From assembly GCF_014192055.1 (NCBI RefSeq), contig NZ_JACHXM010000010.1, forward strand, positions 62,001 to 126,000: a stretch of 64,000 nt of DNA, read 5' to 3'. The notes beneath the pieces are model-generated. The model made no database searches. It was not told the DNA's origin and saw only the letters and a list, made by a program, of their open reading frames with translations. This document shows, in pieces, positions 25,789 through 34,641 of this stretch. Positions within the stretch are counted from its first letter, which is position 1; each line of letters opens with the position of its first letter. The stretch is from Halomonas organivorans. GTDB taxonomy: Bacteria > Pseudomonadota > Gammaproteobacteria > Pseudomonadales > Halomonadaceae. A program made the position numbers and the translations under genes.

Positions 25789-25810
25789 AACCCCGCCGTT
25801 GAGCGGGGCT
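25789..25810. terminator. Hairpin between convergent EamA and SSS genes
   Basis: The stem CCCCGC (25791-25796) / GCGGGG (25803-25808) with loop CGTTGA can be extended by outer pairs. It sits between the ends of the two converging genes, just after the stop of the symporter on its strand. No strong T-run is present. Confidence 0.5.
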
Positions 25811-25816
25811 CGACAT

Positions 25817-27244
25817 TCAGGTGGCATAGACCGCCACGCGCCGGGTCATCAGGCTCACGCCCACATAGCAGGCTGCCGAGGCCAGACAGCCGTAGAGCGG
25901 GCCCTGCACCCAGCCGAGGTCGCTGCCCAGCAGCAGCCAGGCGCTGACGCCGAACCCCGCCGCGATGGACGCGAAAGCGCCGGCGGCACTGCCCTGCCAG
26001 AACGTCGAGCACAGCGTCACGCCGAACAGCGAAGCCATCAGGGTGCCGTTACCGAGGATCCCCAGCCACAGGATCATCACCGGCGGCAGATAGGCCATGC
26101 CGATGAAGGCACTGACGCCGACGATCAGCACCATCAGCCGATTGAAGGTCATGGTGGTGGTGAAGCCTTCCCGCTTGCCGAGTGCCGACCGCAGGTCATA
26201 GGACAGCGCCGTGGACACGGTGTGCATCAGCGAGTTGGCCGTAGACTTCATGGCGAACAGGATGAACAGGGTCATCACGCTGGACATCAGCGGGCCGACT
26301 CCATGCTCCAGGAAAGTGGGCATGGCAAGATCCGGCGAGGCCAGCGACGGGAAATAGGCCTTGGCATAGAGCCCGGCCAACGGCGTGAAGTTGAGCGCCA
26401 GGCCCAGCACCGCTACCCAGATACCTACCCGAGCCATGCTCACGCCCTGCTTGATGGCCAGGAAGCGCACCGACATGAAGGGCAACGCCGCCGCCCACAG
26501 GAAGGCATAGGGCAGCAGCAGGAAGGCCGACGCCTTGCTGTCGCCGTAGGGCGCCCCCGTGCTGGGATTGGCAAGCTCGGGGTCGAGGGCATCCAGGCGA
26601 CCGATCAGCTCGCCGAGCCCCACCTGCACGAAGATGACGTAGGCGATCACGCAGGACCCCATCACCATGCCCAGCACCATCAGTGCATCGGTCCAGGCCA
26701 CGGCCCGCAGGCCGCCGAACATGGTGTAGCCGATGACCAGCAGCGTGATCAGCAAGGCGCCGGTGGTGGTCGATACGCCCAGCCAGCTCGAGACCAGCAG
26801 CCCGATCGCCTTGACCTGAGAGATCAGGAAGACGCCGAGCAGCAGGACGATGATCAGTGCGGTCAGGCCCTGCAGCCAGCGACCGGATCGTCCGCCGGAA
26901 TGGGTCTGGGCGACGTATTCCGGCATGGTTCGGCTGCCCAGGCTGGCCGCCTTTCGGCGCAGGAAGTTGGCGAAGAACAGCGTGGCGATCAGAAAGGCAG
27001 GGGCATAGAAGACGTTGGAAAACAGCTCCAGGGAACCGTATTCATAGGCCACACCGGGAGAGCCGATGAACACGAAACCGCTGTAGCCGGTCGCGATCAG
27101 CGTCGCCGCAGCCACGAAGGGACCAAGGGAATTGTTGGCCACCAAGAAGCCGGACTCTTCCTTGTCACCCGCGGCACGCATGGAATGAAGCGACAGGCCG
27201 ACCAGGATGGCGGCCGAGACGCCGAGCAGTATCCAGTTCAACAT
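25817..27244 (-). CDS. Sodium:solute symporter family transporter
   Basis: This 475-residue SSS-family symporter has about 13 hydrophobic segments. Recognisable elements are ATLIATGYSGFVFIGSPGVAYEYG (helix 1-2 region), FGGLRAVAWTDALMVLGMV (the conserved SSS motif region, G-G-x-x-A-V-x-W-T-D) and ILFAMKSTANSLMHTVSTAL (sodium-site region). An AAGGAA lies nine bases before the ATG. Directly upstream is a 30-codon membrane microprotein gene. It is probably the last gene of the leftward catabolic operon. The substrate is unknown. Confidence 0.85.
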   Translation of the reverse strand: MLNWILLGVSAAILVGLSLHSMRAAGDKEESGFLVANNSLGPFVAAATLIATGYSGFVFIGSPGVAYEYGSLELFSNVFYAPAFLIATLFFANFLRRKAASLGSRTMPEYVAQTHSGGRSGRWLQGLTALIIVLLLGVFLISQVKAIGLLVSSWLGVSTTTGALLITLLVIGYTMFGGLRAVAWTDALMVLGMVMGSCVIAYVIFVQVGLGELIGRLDALDPELANPSTGAPYGDSKASAFLLLPYAFLWAAALPFMSVRFLAIKQGVSMARVGIWVAVLGLALNFTPLAGLYAKAYFPSLASPDLAMPTFLEHGVGPLMSSVMTLFILFAMKSTANSLMHTVSTALSYDLRSALGKREGFTTTMTFNRLMVLIVGVSAFIGMAYLPPVMILWLGILGNGTLMASLFGVTLCSTFWQGSAAGAFASIAAGFGVSAWLLLGSDLGWVQGPLYGCLASAACYVGVSLMTRRVAVYAT

Positions 27245-27280
27245 CGGGGCAGTTCCTTGTGGTTATCGTCTCGTGGGACA

Positions 27281-27373
27281 TCAGCGGCGGCGGTCGAGGA
27301 CCAGCGCCGTCACGGCCATCGCCAGGGTCACGGCCGAGGCGATGAAGAAGGCGAGAAACGTCCAGGATTCCAT
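27281..27373 (-). CDS. 30-residue single-helix membrane microprotein
   Basis: This 31-codon frame encodes 30 residues: MESWT, then one hydrophobic helix (FLAFFIASAVTLAMAVTALVL), then a positive DRRR tail before TGA. The Shine-Dalgarno sequence GGAGGAG stands at ideal spacing before the ATG. It sits 36 bp upstream of the SSS symporter gene and on the same strand. Small single-pass partners are known for other sodium symporters (YhdT with PanF, DUF4212 with acetate-type SSS, MetS with MetP). I infer that this one is an accessory or stability subunit of the symporter. I do not recognise its family. Confidence 0.6.
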   Translation of the reverse strand: MESWTFLAFFIASAVTLAMAVTALVLDRRR

Positions 27374-27452
27374 GGTGTCTCCTCCGGATAACGAGACACG
27401 CCCTCCCCGAGCCACGACGGAGCGCAGCGGAAAGCGTGCAGGGCCTTGGGTG

Positions 27453-27476
27453 CCCCGGTCTCGCGCGAGACCGGGG
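27453..27476. terminator. Perfect 24-bp palindrome after aminotransferase gene
   Basis: CCCCGGTCTCGC is followed directly by GCGAGACCGGGG, giving a 24-bp perfect palindrome. It lies 9-32 bp past the stop of the aminotransferase on the transcribed strand, before the microprotein and symporter genes. It has no T-run, so it could be an mRNA-stabilising hairpin or partial attenuator between the segments of the operon. Confidence 0.45.
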
Positions 27477-27484
27477 AGAGGGGA

Positions 27485-28894
27485 TCAATCCGGCAGGTAG
27501 CCGTCGGCCTTGAGCGATGCGGTCGCGGCCTCGATGCTCTCGCGCAGGGTCGCCACCACGAAGTCGACGTGCTCGCGGGTCAGGATCAGCGTCGGGGAGA
27601 GGATGTTCATGTGCGCCAGGGGACGCACGATCAGTCCGCGCCGCTGACACTCGTCGGCAATGCGATTACCCACCTTGGCCTCGGGCGCAATCAGTTCCCT
27701 GGTTGCCTTGTCGGCCACGTTCTCCAGGCACATCATGAACTTGCGGCCTCGCACGTCGCCCACGATCTCGAGATCCTCGAGCTCGTGCAGGCGACGCTCG
27801 AAGTAGTCGCCCACCTCCTCGACGTGCTCGCACAGGCCCTCGCGCTCCATGATCTCGATGTTCTTGAGCCCCGCCGCACAGCTCACCGGATGACCGGAAT
27901 AGGTGAAGCCGTGGGTGAAGATGGCGCCGTCGGCCTGTGGCTTGCTGATCACCTCGTAGATGCGATCGGAGAAGATCGTCGCCCCCAGCGGCAGGTAGCC
28001 GGAAGTCAGCCCCTTGGCACAGGTGATGATGTCCGGAACGATGCCGAACTCGTCCTCGGAGGCGAACATGTGCCCCAGGCGACCGAAGGCGGTGACCACC
28101 TCGTCGGAGACGTAGAGCACGTCGTACTTGCGGCACACCGCCAGGGTCTTGCGGTGATAGCCCTCGGGCGGCACGATCACGCCGCCGGCGCCCATGATCG
28201 GCTCGGCGAAGAAGGCCGCCACGTTGTCCGGCCCCAGCTCGAGAATCTTGTCCTCCAGCTCCTGGACCTTGGCATCGCAGAAGTCCTCCAGGCTCTGGCC
28301 CTCGGGCCGGCGATAGGGATTGGGACAGGAGATGTGATGCACCAGCTGGCGATCGATGTCGAAGCCGATGTGGTCGAACTCGACCCCGGTGATCGACATC
28401 GCCATGTAGGTACTGCCGTGGTAGCCGTCGATGCGCGAGATGATCTGCTTCTTGCTGGGCTTGTCGAGCTGGTTGAAGTAGAAGTGGATCATCCTCACGG
28501 CGGTGTCGTTGGCCACCGAGCCGCCACAGCCATAGAAGACGTGGTTGAGGTCGCCCGGCGCCAGCTCGGCCAGCTTGGCGGCCAGGCGCGCGGCCGGGGC
28601 GGTGGTGTGGTGGCCGAAGGTGGAGAAGTAGGGGATGTCGCGGATCTGTGCCGCCACCGCCTCGGCGATCTCGTCACGGCCGTAGCCGATGTTGACGCAC
28701 CACAGCCCGCCGATGCCATCCAGGTAGCGCTTGCCATCGGCATCCTGGATCGAGACACCGTCGGCCTGTTGAAAGACCATGGAACCGGTCTCCTTGAAGG
28801 AGGAAAAATCGGTCCAGGGATGCATGAAGTGGTCGCGATCCTTCTGCCAGATTTCCTGTTTTTCGAGGTTGGCGGAGGCATTCTGACTGGTCAT
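27485..28894 (-). CDS. Class III PLP aminotransferase (SpuC/omega-transaminase type)
   Basis: This 469-residue fold-type I aminotransferase has the class III features: cofactor-binding GCGGSVAND near 122-130, YHGST near 158-162, SDEVVTAFGR with the PLP aspartate near 264, and the Schiff-base lysine in TCAKGLTSGYLPLGA near 294. The overall wording resembles putrescine/polyamine-pyruvate (SpuC-type) and beta-alanine-pyruvate transaminases. With the APC permease and aldehyde dehydrogenase upstream it would convert an omega-amine to an aldehyde. The exact substrate is not settled by sequence. Confidence 0.85.
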   Translation of the reverse strand: MTSQNASANLEKQEIWQKDRDHFMHPWTDFSSFKETGSMVFQQADGVSIQDADGKRYLDGIGGLWCVNIGYGRDEIAEAVAAQIRDIPYFSTFGHHTTAPAARLAAKLAELAPGDLNHVFYGCGGSVANDTAVRMIHFYFNQLDKPSKKQIISRIDGYHGSTYMAMSITGVEFDHIGFDIDRQLVHHISCPNPYRRPEGQSLEDFCDAKVQELEDKILELGPDNVAAFFAEPIMGAGGVIVPPEGYHRKTLAVCRKYDVLYVSDEVVTAFGRLGHMFASEDEFGIVPDIITCAKGLTSGYLPLGATIFSDRIYEVISKPQADGAIFTHGFTYSGHPVSCAAGLKNIEIMEREGLCEHVEEVGDYFERRLHELEDLEIVGDVRGRKFMMCLENVADKATRELIAPEAKVGNRIADECQRRGLIVRPLAHMNILSPTLILTREHVDFVVATLRESIEAATASLKADGYLPD

Positions 28895-28969
28895 TGTGAT
28901 TCTCCTTCGGGGTCGGGAGGCGGCGCCCGGGGGGGACCGCCTCGCGTTGGGTCCGGTTGTTGCGCCGTG

Positions 28970-30388
28970 TCAGCCTTCGGCGATCTCGTCGAGGGGCTCG
29001 GGCCGGAACAGCGGCTTCTTCATCACCAGCTTGATCCATGCCACGGCCACCACGCTGACCAGGCCCAGCACTACCCCGGCGCTGGTGAAGATCTGGCGCG
29101 TCAGCTCCGGGGCCGGCGAGGCGTAGAAGATGGCGTAGGCCATGCCGGCGATGCCGAGCAGCTGCGGCAGCGGATAGAACGGTGAGCGATAGGGCCGCTT
29201 GGCCTCGGGATAGCGCAGGCGCAGGGCGATGACGTTGACGTGAGCGATGATGTAGGCGATCAGCCAGGCAATGGCGGCAGCGATCAGCAACAGCTCGACG
29301 GTGCTCGGATCGTTGCCCCAGATCAGCAGCGGCAGCCCGGTCACGCCGGCGGTGAACAGCACCGCCACCCAGGGGACCCGGCTGCCGGAGGTCAGCCAGC
29401 CCAGTGCCGGGAAGGCCTGGCCCTGCTCGGCCATGCCCTGCAGCATGCGCGGCACCGCGGCCAGGGACGTGTTGACGGTGCTGCAGGTCGCGGTCACGGC
29501 CGCCACCGCCAGCAGGAAGGTGCCCGAACCGCCGAAGGCGGCGCTGGCGTACTCCAGGTGCGGCAGCTCGGCGGAAAGCAGCACTTCCTGCGGCACGTAG
29601 AACAGCGCGCCCAGGCAGTAGAGGGCGAAGACCGCGAAGATCACCGTCAGGCCGAGGTACATGGAGCGCGGGATGTTGCGCTCGGGGCGACGCGACTCGC
29701 CGACCAGCGGACACACGAACTCGGCGCCCACGTAGCCCCAGATGGCCAGCGCGATCAGCGTGAAGGCGCCGTTGCCAAGGTCGAAGCCCGCCGCCAGGTC
29801 GGCGGCATGGAACTGGTGGGGGGCGAAGCCGCCGGTCAGGGCGCTGACGCCGAGCAGCGTCAGGGCAACCACCATGGCGAAGGCCAGCACGTTCTGCAGC
29901 TTCGCGAAGACATCGATGCCGAGCAGGTTGAGCAGCGTGAACGCGCCGAGGATGCCGAAGGCGATGTAGTGGGTCCCCTCCACCGCCGGATAGAGCACGC
30001 CGAGCAGGTAGTTGACCAGCAGCAGCTCGGCGGAGAGCGCGAACATCGCCACCACCACATAGCCGGAGAACACCGAGAGGATCGCCGGAAAGTGGCCGAG
30101 GGCCACTTCGGTATAGGCACTCAGGCTGCCGGCGCGAGGAATCATCAGCGACAGCTCCGAGAAGGACGCCGCGTAGCACAGCGCCAGCACCCAGGCGATG
30201 GCCAACGGCACGATGAAGGCGGCGCCGGCGATGCCCACGCCCTGCAGCATCAGCACCATGACGCCCTGGGACACCACCAGGCCGACCGCAACGGCCATCA
30301 GCGATTTGAGCCCCAGCGCGCCGCGCGCTTTCTTGTGGCCAGCGGTCGCGACCGCCGCCGGTTTGGATATGGCATCTTGCATGGTCAT
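28970..30388 (-). CDS. APC-family amino acid/polyamine permease
   Basis: This 472-residue APC-superfamily protein has about 12 transmembrane helices. Helix 1 contains LMAVAVGLVVSQGVMVLML and the early family phrase FSELSLMIPRAGSLSAYTEVAL. The helix 6 region FTLIALAIWGYVGAEFVCPL ends near E-S-R-x-P-x-R-N-I-P-R, the typical APC loop. It lies between the aldehyde dehydrogenase and the aminotransferase and so probably imports the amine degraded by them. Two close ATGs (30388, 30382) follow AGAGGGTGG. Confidence 0.85.
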   Translation of the reverse strand: MTMQDAISKPAAVATAGHKKARGALGLKSLMAVAVGLVVSQGVMVLMLQGVGIAGAAFIVPLAIAWVLALCYAASFSELSLMIPRAGSLSAYTEVALGHFPAILSVFSGYVVVAMFALSAELLLVNYLLGVLYPAVEGTHYIAFGILGAFTLLNLLGIDVFAKLQNVLAFAMVVALTLLGVSALTGGFAPHQFHAADLAAGFDLGNGAFTLIALAIWGYVGAEFVCPLVGESRRPERNIPRSMYLGLTVIFAVFALYCLGALFYVPQEVLLSAELPHLEYASAAFGGSGTFLLAVAAVTATCSTVNTSLAAVPRMLQGMAEQGQAFPALGWLTSGSRVPWVAVLFTAGVTGLPLLIWGNDPSTVELLLIAAAIAWLIAYIIAHVNVIALRLRYPEAKRPYRSPFYPLPQLLGIAGMAYAIFYASPAPELTRQIFTSAGVVLGLVSVVAVAWIKLVMKKPLFRPEPLDEIAEG

Positions 30389-30416
30389 CCACCCTCTTGT
30401 TGTTGTCGGGTTAGAT

Positions 30417-30441
30417 GCCCGCCGGCGAGTCGCCGGCGGGC
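30417..30441 (-). terminator. Strong hairpin between aldehyde dehydrogenase and permease genes
   Basis: A perfect 11-bp stem (GCCCGCCGGCG / CGCCGGCGGGC) has a 3-nt loop. It sits just after the aldehyde dehydrogenase stop and just before the permease start on the minus strand. It has no T-run. It may lower read-through from the strong first gene into the permease-aminotransferase part of the operon. Confidence 0.5.
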
Positions 30442-30456
30442 GGAGTCAGGGGCGAT

Positions 30457-31944
30457 TCACAGGCGCACCCAGGTGGTCTTGAGCTGGGTGAACTTGTCCA
30501 GGGCGTGCAGCGACAGGTCACGACCGAAGCCGGATTGCTTGTAGCCGCCGAAGGGCGTGGTGAAGTCGATGGCGTCCACGGTGTTGACCGAGACGGTGCC
30601 CGCCCGCAGGCGCCGCGATACCCGATGCGCCCGGGACAGGTCGCGGGTCCACACCGAGGCGGCCAGGCCATAGATGGAGTCATTGGCGATGGCCACCGCC
30701 TCGTCCTCGTCGGCGAACTCGATCAGCGCCGCCACCGGGCCGAAGATCTCCTCCCGGGCGATGGCCATCCGCGGCGTCACGCCCTCGAACAGCGTCGGCG
30801 TCACGTAGGCGTCCTGCTCCTCGCCGCTGGGCGCCGTGCCCAGCGCCAGTCGTGCGCCTTCCTCGAGGCCCTGCGAGATATAGCCACGCACCTTGGCGGC
30901 ATGGCCGGCGTCGATCAGCGAGCCGACGTCGGTGGCCGGATCCAGGGGATCGCCCACCACCAGCTCGGCGGCGGCGGCCACGAAGCGTTCGACGAAGGCG
31001 TCCTTGATGTCACGCTGCACGAGAATCCGCGAATTGGCCGAGCACACCTCCCCCTGGTTGAAGTAGATGCCCTGCACCGCCATCCTCGCCGCAGCCTCCA
31101 GGTCGCTGTCGGCGAAGACCAGATTGGGGCTCTTGCCGCCGCACTCCAGCCACACCTGCTTCATGTTCGAGCGGGCGGCATACTCCAGGAAGCGCTTGCC
31201 GGTCACGGTCGACCCCGTGAAGGTCAGGCAGTCCACGTCCGGGTGCAGGCCCAGGGCCTGGCCGGCGATATGGCCGTGGCCCGGCAGCACGTTGAAGACG
31301 CCGTCGGGAATCCCCGCCTCCTTGGCCAGCTGGGCCAGGCGCAGCGCGGTGAGCGGGGACTGCTCGGCAGGCTTGAGAATCACGCTGTTGCCGGCGGCCA
31401 GCGCCGGGGCCAGCTTCCAGGCGGTGATGTCGAGGGGGAAGTTCCAGGGAATCACCGCGGCCACCACGCCGACGGGCTCGCGGGTGATGGTGGCCAGGGT
31501 GTCGCCGTCGGTGGGCGCCACCTCGCCGTAGAGCTTGTCGGTGGCCTCGGCGTACCAGCCGAAGCAGCCGGCAGCGCCGGGAATGTCGAGCTCGAAGGCA
31601 TCGCGGATCGGCTTGCCGGTATCCAGGGTCTCGAGCAGGGCCAGTTCCTCCTGGTGCTCCATCATCAGCGCCGAGAGACGCTGCAGCACCGCCTTGCGCG
31701 TTGCCGGCGCGGCCCGCGACCAGTCGCCGGCCTCGAAGCTCCCGCGCGCCGCTGCCACGGCTCGCTCCACGTCCTCGATACCGCAGGCCGCCACGTCGCC
31801 AAGGGCCTCGCCGGTGGCCGGATTCCAGGTGGTCAGCGTCTCACCGTCGTCGGCCGGGACGCGCCGGCCCGCGATGAAGGCGCCATCCGGCAGGGTCAGC
31901 CGGGTGCGCAGGTCACGCCAGTAGGACAGATCATGTGCCGCCAT
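30457..31944 (-). CDS. NAD(P)-dependent aldehyde dehydrogenase (PuuC-like)
   Basis: This 495-residue aldehyde dehydrogenase has all catalytic landmarks: PWNFP with the oxyanion Asn near 168, KPAEQSPL with the cofactor Lys near 191, LECGGKSPN with the general-base Glu near 267, and NQGEVCSANSR with the nucleophile Cys near 301. The wording is closest to PuuC-type gamma-glutamyl-aminobutyraldehyde and betaine-aldehyde-like enzymes. It is the first gene of a leftward unit with an amine permease and a transaminase, and would oxidise the aldehyde that the transaminase makes. Its upstream region carries one copy of the 57-bp element shared with the monooxygenase operon. Confidence 0.87.
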   Translation of the reverse strand: MAAHDLSYWRDLRTRLTLPDGAFIAGRRVPADDGETLTTWNPATGEALGDVAACGIEDVERAVAAARGSFEAGDWSRAAPATRKAVLQRLSALMMEHQEELALLETLDTGKPIRDAFELDIPGAAGCFGWYAEATDKLYGEVAPTDGDTLATITREPVGVVAAVIPWNFPLDITAWKLAPALAAGNSVILKPAEQSPLTALRLAQLAKEAGIPDGVFNVLPGHGHIAGQALGLHPDVDCLTFTGSTVTGKRFLEYAARSNMKQVWLECGGKSPNLVFADSDLEAAARMAVQGIYFNQGEVCSANSRILVQRDIKDAFVERFVAAAAELVVGDPLDPATDVGSLIDAGHAAKVRGYISQGLEEGARLALGTAPSGEEQDAYVTPTLFEGVTPRMAIAREEIFGPVAALIEFADEDEAVAIANDSIYGLAASVWTRDLSRAHRVSRRLRAGTVSVNTVDAIDFTTPFGGYKQSGFGRDLSLHALDKFTQLKTTWVRL

Positions 31945-32018
31945 CGGGTAGGTCTCCGTAGTCAGTGCGTTGTTGTTGGGCGCCGGTTACGACCGTGGAA
32001 TCACGATAGCCCCGGACT

Positions 32019-32075
32019 CTTGATTAACTAAAATATTTTTATTCGAAGAACAGCATCATTATTTCCTATGCAAAG
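32019..32075 (-). promoter_or_regulatory. Shared 57-bp upstream element, copy 1
   Basis: This 57-bp AT-rich block, starting CTTGATTAAC on the + strand and containing CAGCATCAT, aligns without gaps to 37161-37217 at 42 of 57 positions. It lies 75 bp upstream of the aldehyde dehydrogenase ATG, in the same orientation to its gene as copy 2. A TTAGTTAATCAA segment on the minus strand is a candidate LysR-type binding site. Confidence 0.6.
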
Positions 32076-32152
32076 GGCCATCGCTTGCCCTCCCCTGAGG
32101 GAGGAGAACCATCCATTCGTGCGATTCGTCCTTGCGGGTCGGGCGACGCCGC

Positions 32153-33103
32153 TCAGGGAATGGCCACCTCGGCCAGGCCGTCACCGAGCCGCGCGAACAC
32201 CTCGCCGCGGGCTTCGGGGTCCTGCGCCAGGCGATGCATGGCCTCGGCGGCGGGGCTCAGGCGCAACCCGCGCAGGCAGGCGATGCCCATCGACAGCGGG
32301 CGGGCGTCGCCGATCAGCCGCAACGGCTTGAGGCCACCGCCATCGAGGGATTCGAGGGCGGTCAGTGGGGTATTGAACAGCGAGAAGCCGAAGCCGTTGG
32401 CCACCAGGCCACGCATCATGTCCATCGACTTGGCACGGTGGGCCACCGCCGGCGACAGGCCATGGTGGGTGAAGATCGACAGGAAATACTCACGGCTCAG
32501 CGGCCAGTCCAGCAGCACCATGGGATGGGCCACCAGTTCCTCCAGGGTGACGCTGTCGCGCTGCCCCAGCGGATGGTCGGCCGCCACCACGGCATAGGGA
32601 GGGAAACGATACAGCGGCGTGAACTCGATCTCCTCGGGCACCTCGAGATCGTAGGTGAAGGCCAGCTCGTAGTCGCCCTGGCCGAGGCCGCGGACGATAT
32701 CCACCTGGTTCATCTCGTCGCAGTAGAGGCTCACCGAGGGATGGCGGTCGGCGAAGCGCCGCAGCAGCTGCGGCAGGAACACCGGCGCGAAGGTAGGAAA
32801 GGCCACCAGGCGCAGCTCGCCGCCGATCTCCTCGCCCAGCGACAGCGCGTACTTTTCCAGTCCTTCGGCATCGCGCAGCAGTTGACGGGCCCGGGTCAGC
32901 AGCTGCTTGCCCGACGGCGTCAGCGACAGCCCCTGGGCATGGTGGCGCACGAACAGCTGCAGCCCGGCAATTTCCTCGACCTGCTGGATGGCCGCGGAAA
33001 TCGATGGCTGGGAAACGTGCAGCTTGCGAGCCGCCTGGGTGACGCTGGAGAGCTCCCCGGCGACCACGAAATAGCGCAGCTGCTTGAGGGTGAATTGACG
33101 CAT
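32153..33103 (-). CDS. LysR-family transcriptional regulator
   Basis: This 316-residue LysR-type regulator has the helix-turn-helix in LKQLRYFVVAGELSSVTQAARKLHVSQ, with P-S-I-S-A-A-I-Q-Q-V-E following. The C-terminal effector domain includes LRLVAFPTFAPVFLPQLL. It is encoded in the same direction as, and between, the two arms of the catabolic island. It is the natural candidate to bind the 57-bp elements at both arms and switch them together. The gene is preceded by only a weak ribosome-binding site. Confidence 0.87.
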   Translation of the reverse strand: MRQFTLKQLRYFVVAGELSSVTQAARKLHVSQPSISAAIQQVEEIAGLQLFVRHHAQGLSLTPSGKQLLTRARQLLRDAEGLEKYALSLGEEIGGELRLVAFPTFAPVFLPQLLRRFADRHPSVSLYCDEMNQVDIVRGLGQGDYELAFTYDLEVPEEIEFTPLYRFPPYAVVAADHPLGQRDSVTLEELVAHPMVLLDWPLSREYFLSIFTHHGLSPAVAHRAKSMDMMRGLVANGFGFSLFNTPLTALESLDGGGLKPLRLIGDARPLSMGIACLRGLRLSPAAEAMHRLAQDPEARGEVFARLGDGLAEVAIP

Positions 33104-33280
33104 CGATTCGCTACCGTCGCTGGACGAACAAGCTCGCCCCGCGACGGGCGCAGGGCAGTTGCGCTCAGCATATCAGGCGCCCGTGCCGGGCGTCTCGACG
33201 GAGGGCCATCCCTGCCGCCCCTCGACCGACGCCCCATCTCGGGAGCATCGCCGCCCTGGCTAACCGCCGGGGCGGCTCGA

Positions 33281-34492
33281 TCATGCCGTGGCATCATCCA
33301 GCAGCTCGCCCGCGGCCAGGCGACGCCGCGCCTCGGGACCCGATAGGGCATCGATCAAGCGGACCAGGAACGCCTCGCAGCGGGCCAGCTGGCCGCGGGT
33401 CACGAACTCGTCGGGCTGGTGGCCCTGGGCCATGCTGCCGGGGCCGCAGACCAGGGTAGGAATACCCAACTCGCGCTGGAACAGCCCGCCCTCGGTGCCA
33501 TAGCCAATGCGCTCGAGTTCCCGCTCATCGAGCAACGACAGGATGAAAGCCACCAGTGCATGGTCGTCGTCCATCGACAGTCCGGGATAGTCGCTGAGGC
33601 GCTCGAGCCGAATGCCCGCCTCGGGCGAGATCTCGCGCATCTCGGCTTCCAGGGCGGCGGCAACGGCCATCAGCTCGCCGAGCAGCGCCTCCGGGTCGTC
33701 CTCGGCGACGTTGCGTATCTCGATGTCCAGCCGGCAGTCCTGGGGCACGATGTTGAGCGCCGCCCCGCCCTGAATGGTACCCACCTGCAGGGTGGTGCAG
33801 GGAATCGCGAAGCGTGCGTCGAAGGGCCCGCGGGAGGCCTTGGCAGCGGCCGTCCGCTCGACCCAGGTGGCCAGCCGGGCGGCGGCGTGGATCGCATTGA
33901 CGCCCTCGGGCGCCATGCCCGAATGACAGGCCTTGCCGCGCACGTGCAGGCGCACCGCGAGCTTGCCCTTGTGCGCCGTGGCCGGCTTCATGGAGGTCGG
34001 CTCGCCGACCAGGCAGGCCGCAGGACGTACCGGTTGGCAGGCGAGATCGGCGAGCAGGGTACGCACGCCCAGGCAGCCCACCTCCTCATCATGGGAGAAG
34101 GCCAGGTGCACGGGCACCGCGAGCTCGGACTCGACAAGCGCCGGCACGGCGGCCAGCACCGCCGCGATGAAGCCCTTCATGTCAGCCGTGCCGCGCCCGT
34201 ACAGGCGCTCGCCCTCGACGGTCAGCCGAAAGGGGTCGACGCGCCAGGCCTGGCCGGTGACCGGCACGGTGTCGGTGTGTCCGGAGAGCATCACGCCGGG
34301 ACGATCCACCGGGCCGATGGTGGCATAGAGGTTGGCCTTCTCGCCGGTCGCGTCGGTCACCCGCCGCGAGGCCACGCCATAGCGGGCCAGGTACTCCTCG
34401 ATGAAGGCAATCAGCGGCAGATTGGAGCGATGGCTGGTGGTATCGAAAGCGATCAGCTCGGCGAGCAGCTCGACGACGGTATCTTGTGACAT
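33281..34492 (-). CDS. M20-family metallopeptidase, acetylornithine deacetylase-like
   Basis: This 403-residue M20 hydrolase has the zinc-site motifs SGHTDTVPV, GRGTADMKGF and SHDEEVGCLG (catalytic Glu pair), followed by VGEPTSMKP and the dimerisation domain. The wording matches ArgE-type N-acetyl-L-ornithine deacetylases. A catabolic setting, with a monooxygenase, a RidA and a DUF1028 protein in the same direction, suggests it hydrolyses an N-acyl or carbamoyl intermediate rather than serving arginine synthesis. It follows the DUF1028 gene after 149 bp. A small stem (34564-34571 / 34584-34591) lies in that gap. Confidence 0.82.
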   Translation of the reverse strand: MSQDTVVELLAELIAFDTTSHRSNLPLIAFIEEYLARYGVASRRVTDATGEKANLYATIGPVDRPGVMLSGHTDTVPVTGQAWRVDPFRLTVEGERLYGRGTADMKGFIAAVLAAVPALVESELAVPVHLAFSHDEEVGCLGVRTLLADLACQPVRPAACLVGEPTSMKPATAHKGKLAVRLHVRGKACHSGMAPEGVNAIHAAARLATWVERTAAAKASRGPFDARFAIPCTTLQVGTIQGGAALNIVPQDCRLDIEIRNVAEDDPEALLGELMAVAAALEAEMREISPEAGIRLERLSDYPGLSMDDDHALVAFILSLLDERELERIGYGTEGGLFQRELGIPTLVCGPGSMAQGHQPDEFVTRGQLARCEAFLVRLIDALSGPEARRRLAAGELLDDATA

Positions 34493-34641
34493 GGAGACCC
34501 CGGATGGTCAGGGAAGAAAACAAGGCAGCGATGACGATCGCAGCGGCTCGGGGCAGATCCGTCGACAGGTTTACCTCCTTTTCAACCTGTCCCCGGCGCC
34601 CCTCACCTTGTCCAGCGTGGGCCGGTCTGGCTAGAACGATA

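Noticed and set aside
34560..34600. Strong Shine-Dalgarno-like AAGGAGG on the minus strand upstream of the M20 gene, suggesting a small gene
   Set aside because: No ATG, GTG or TTG start follows at proper spacing, and the frame after it runs into the M20 gene out of phase. I kept only the small stem in the same place as a remark.
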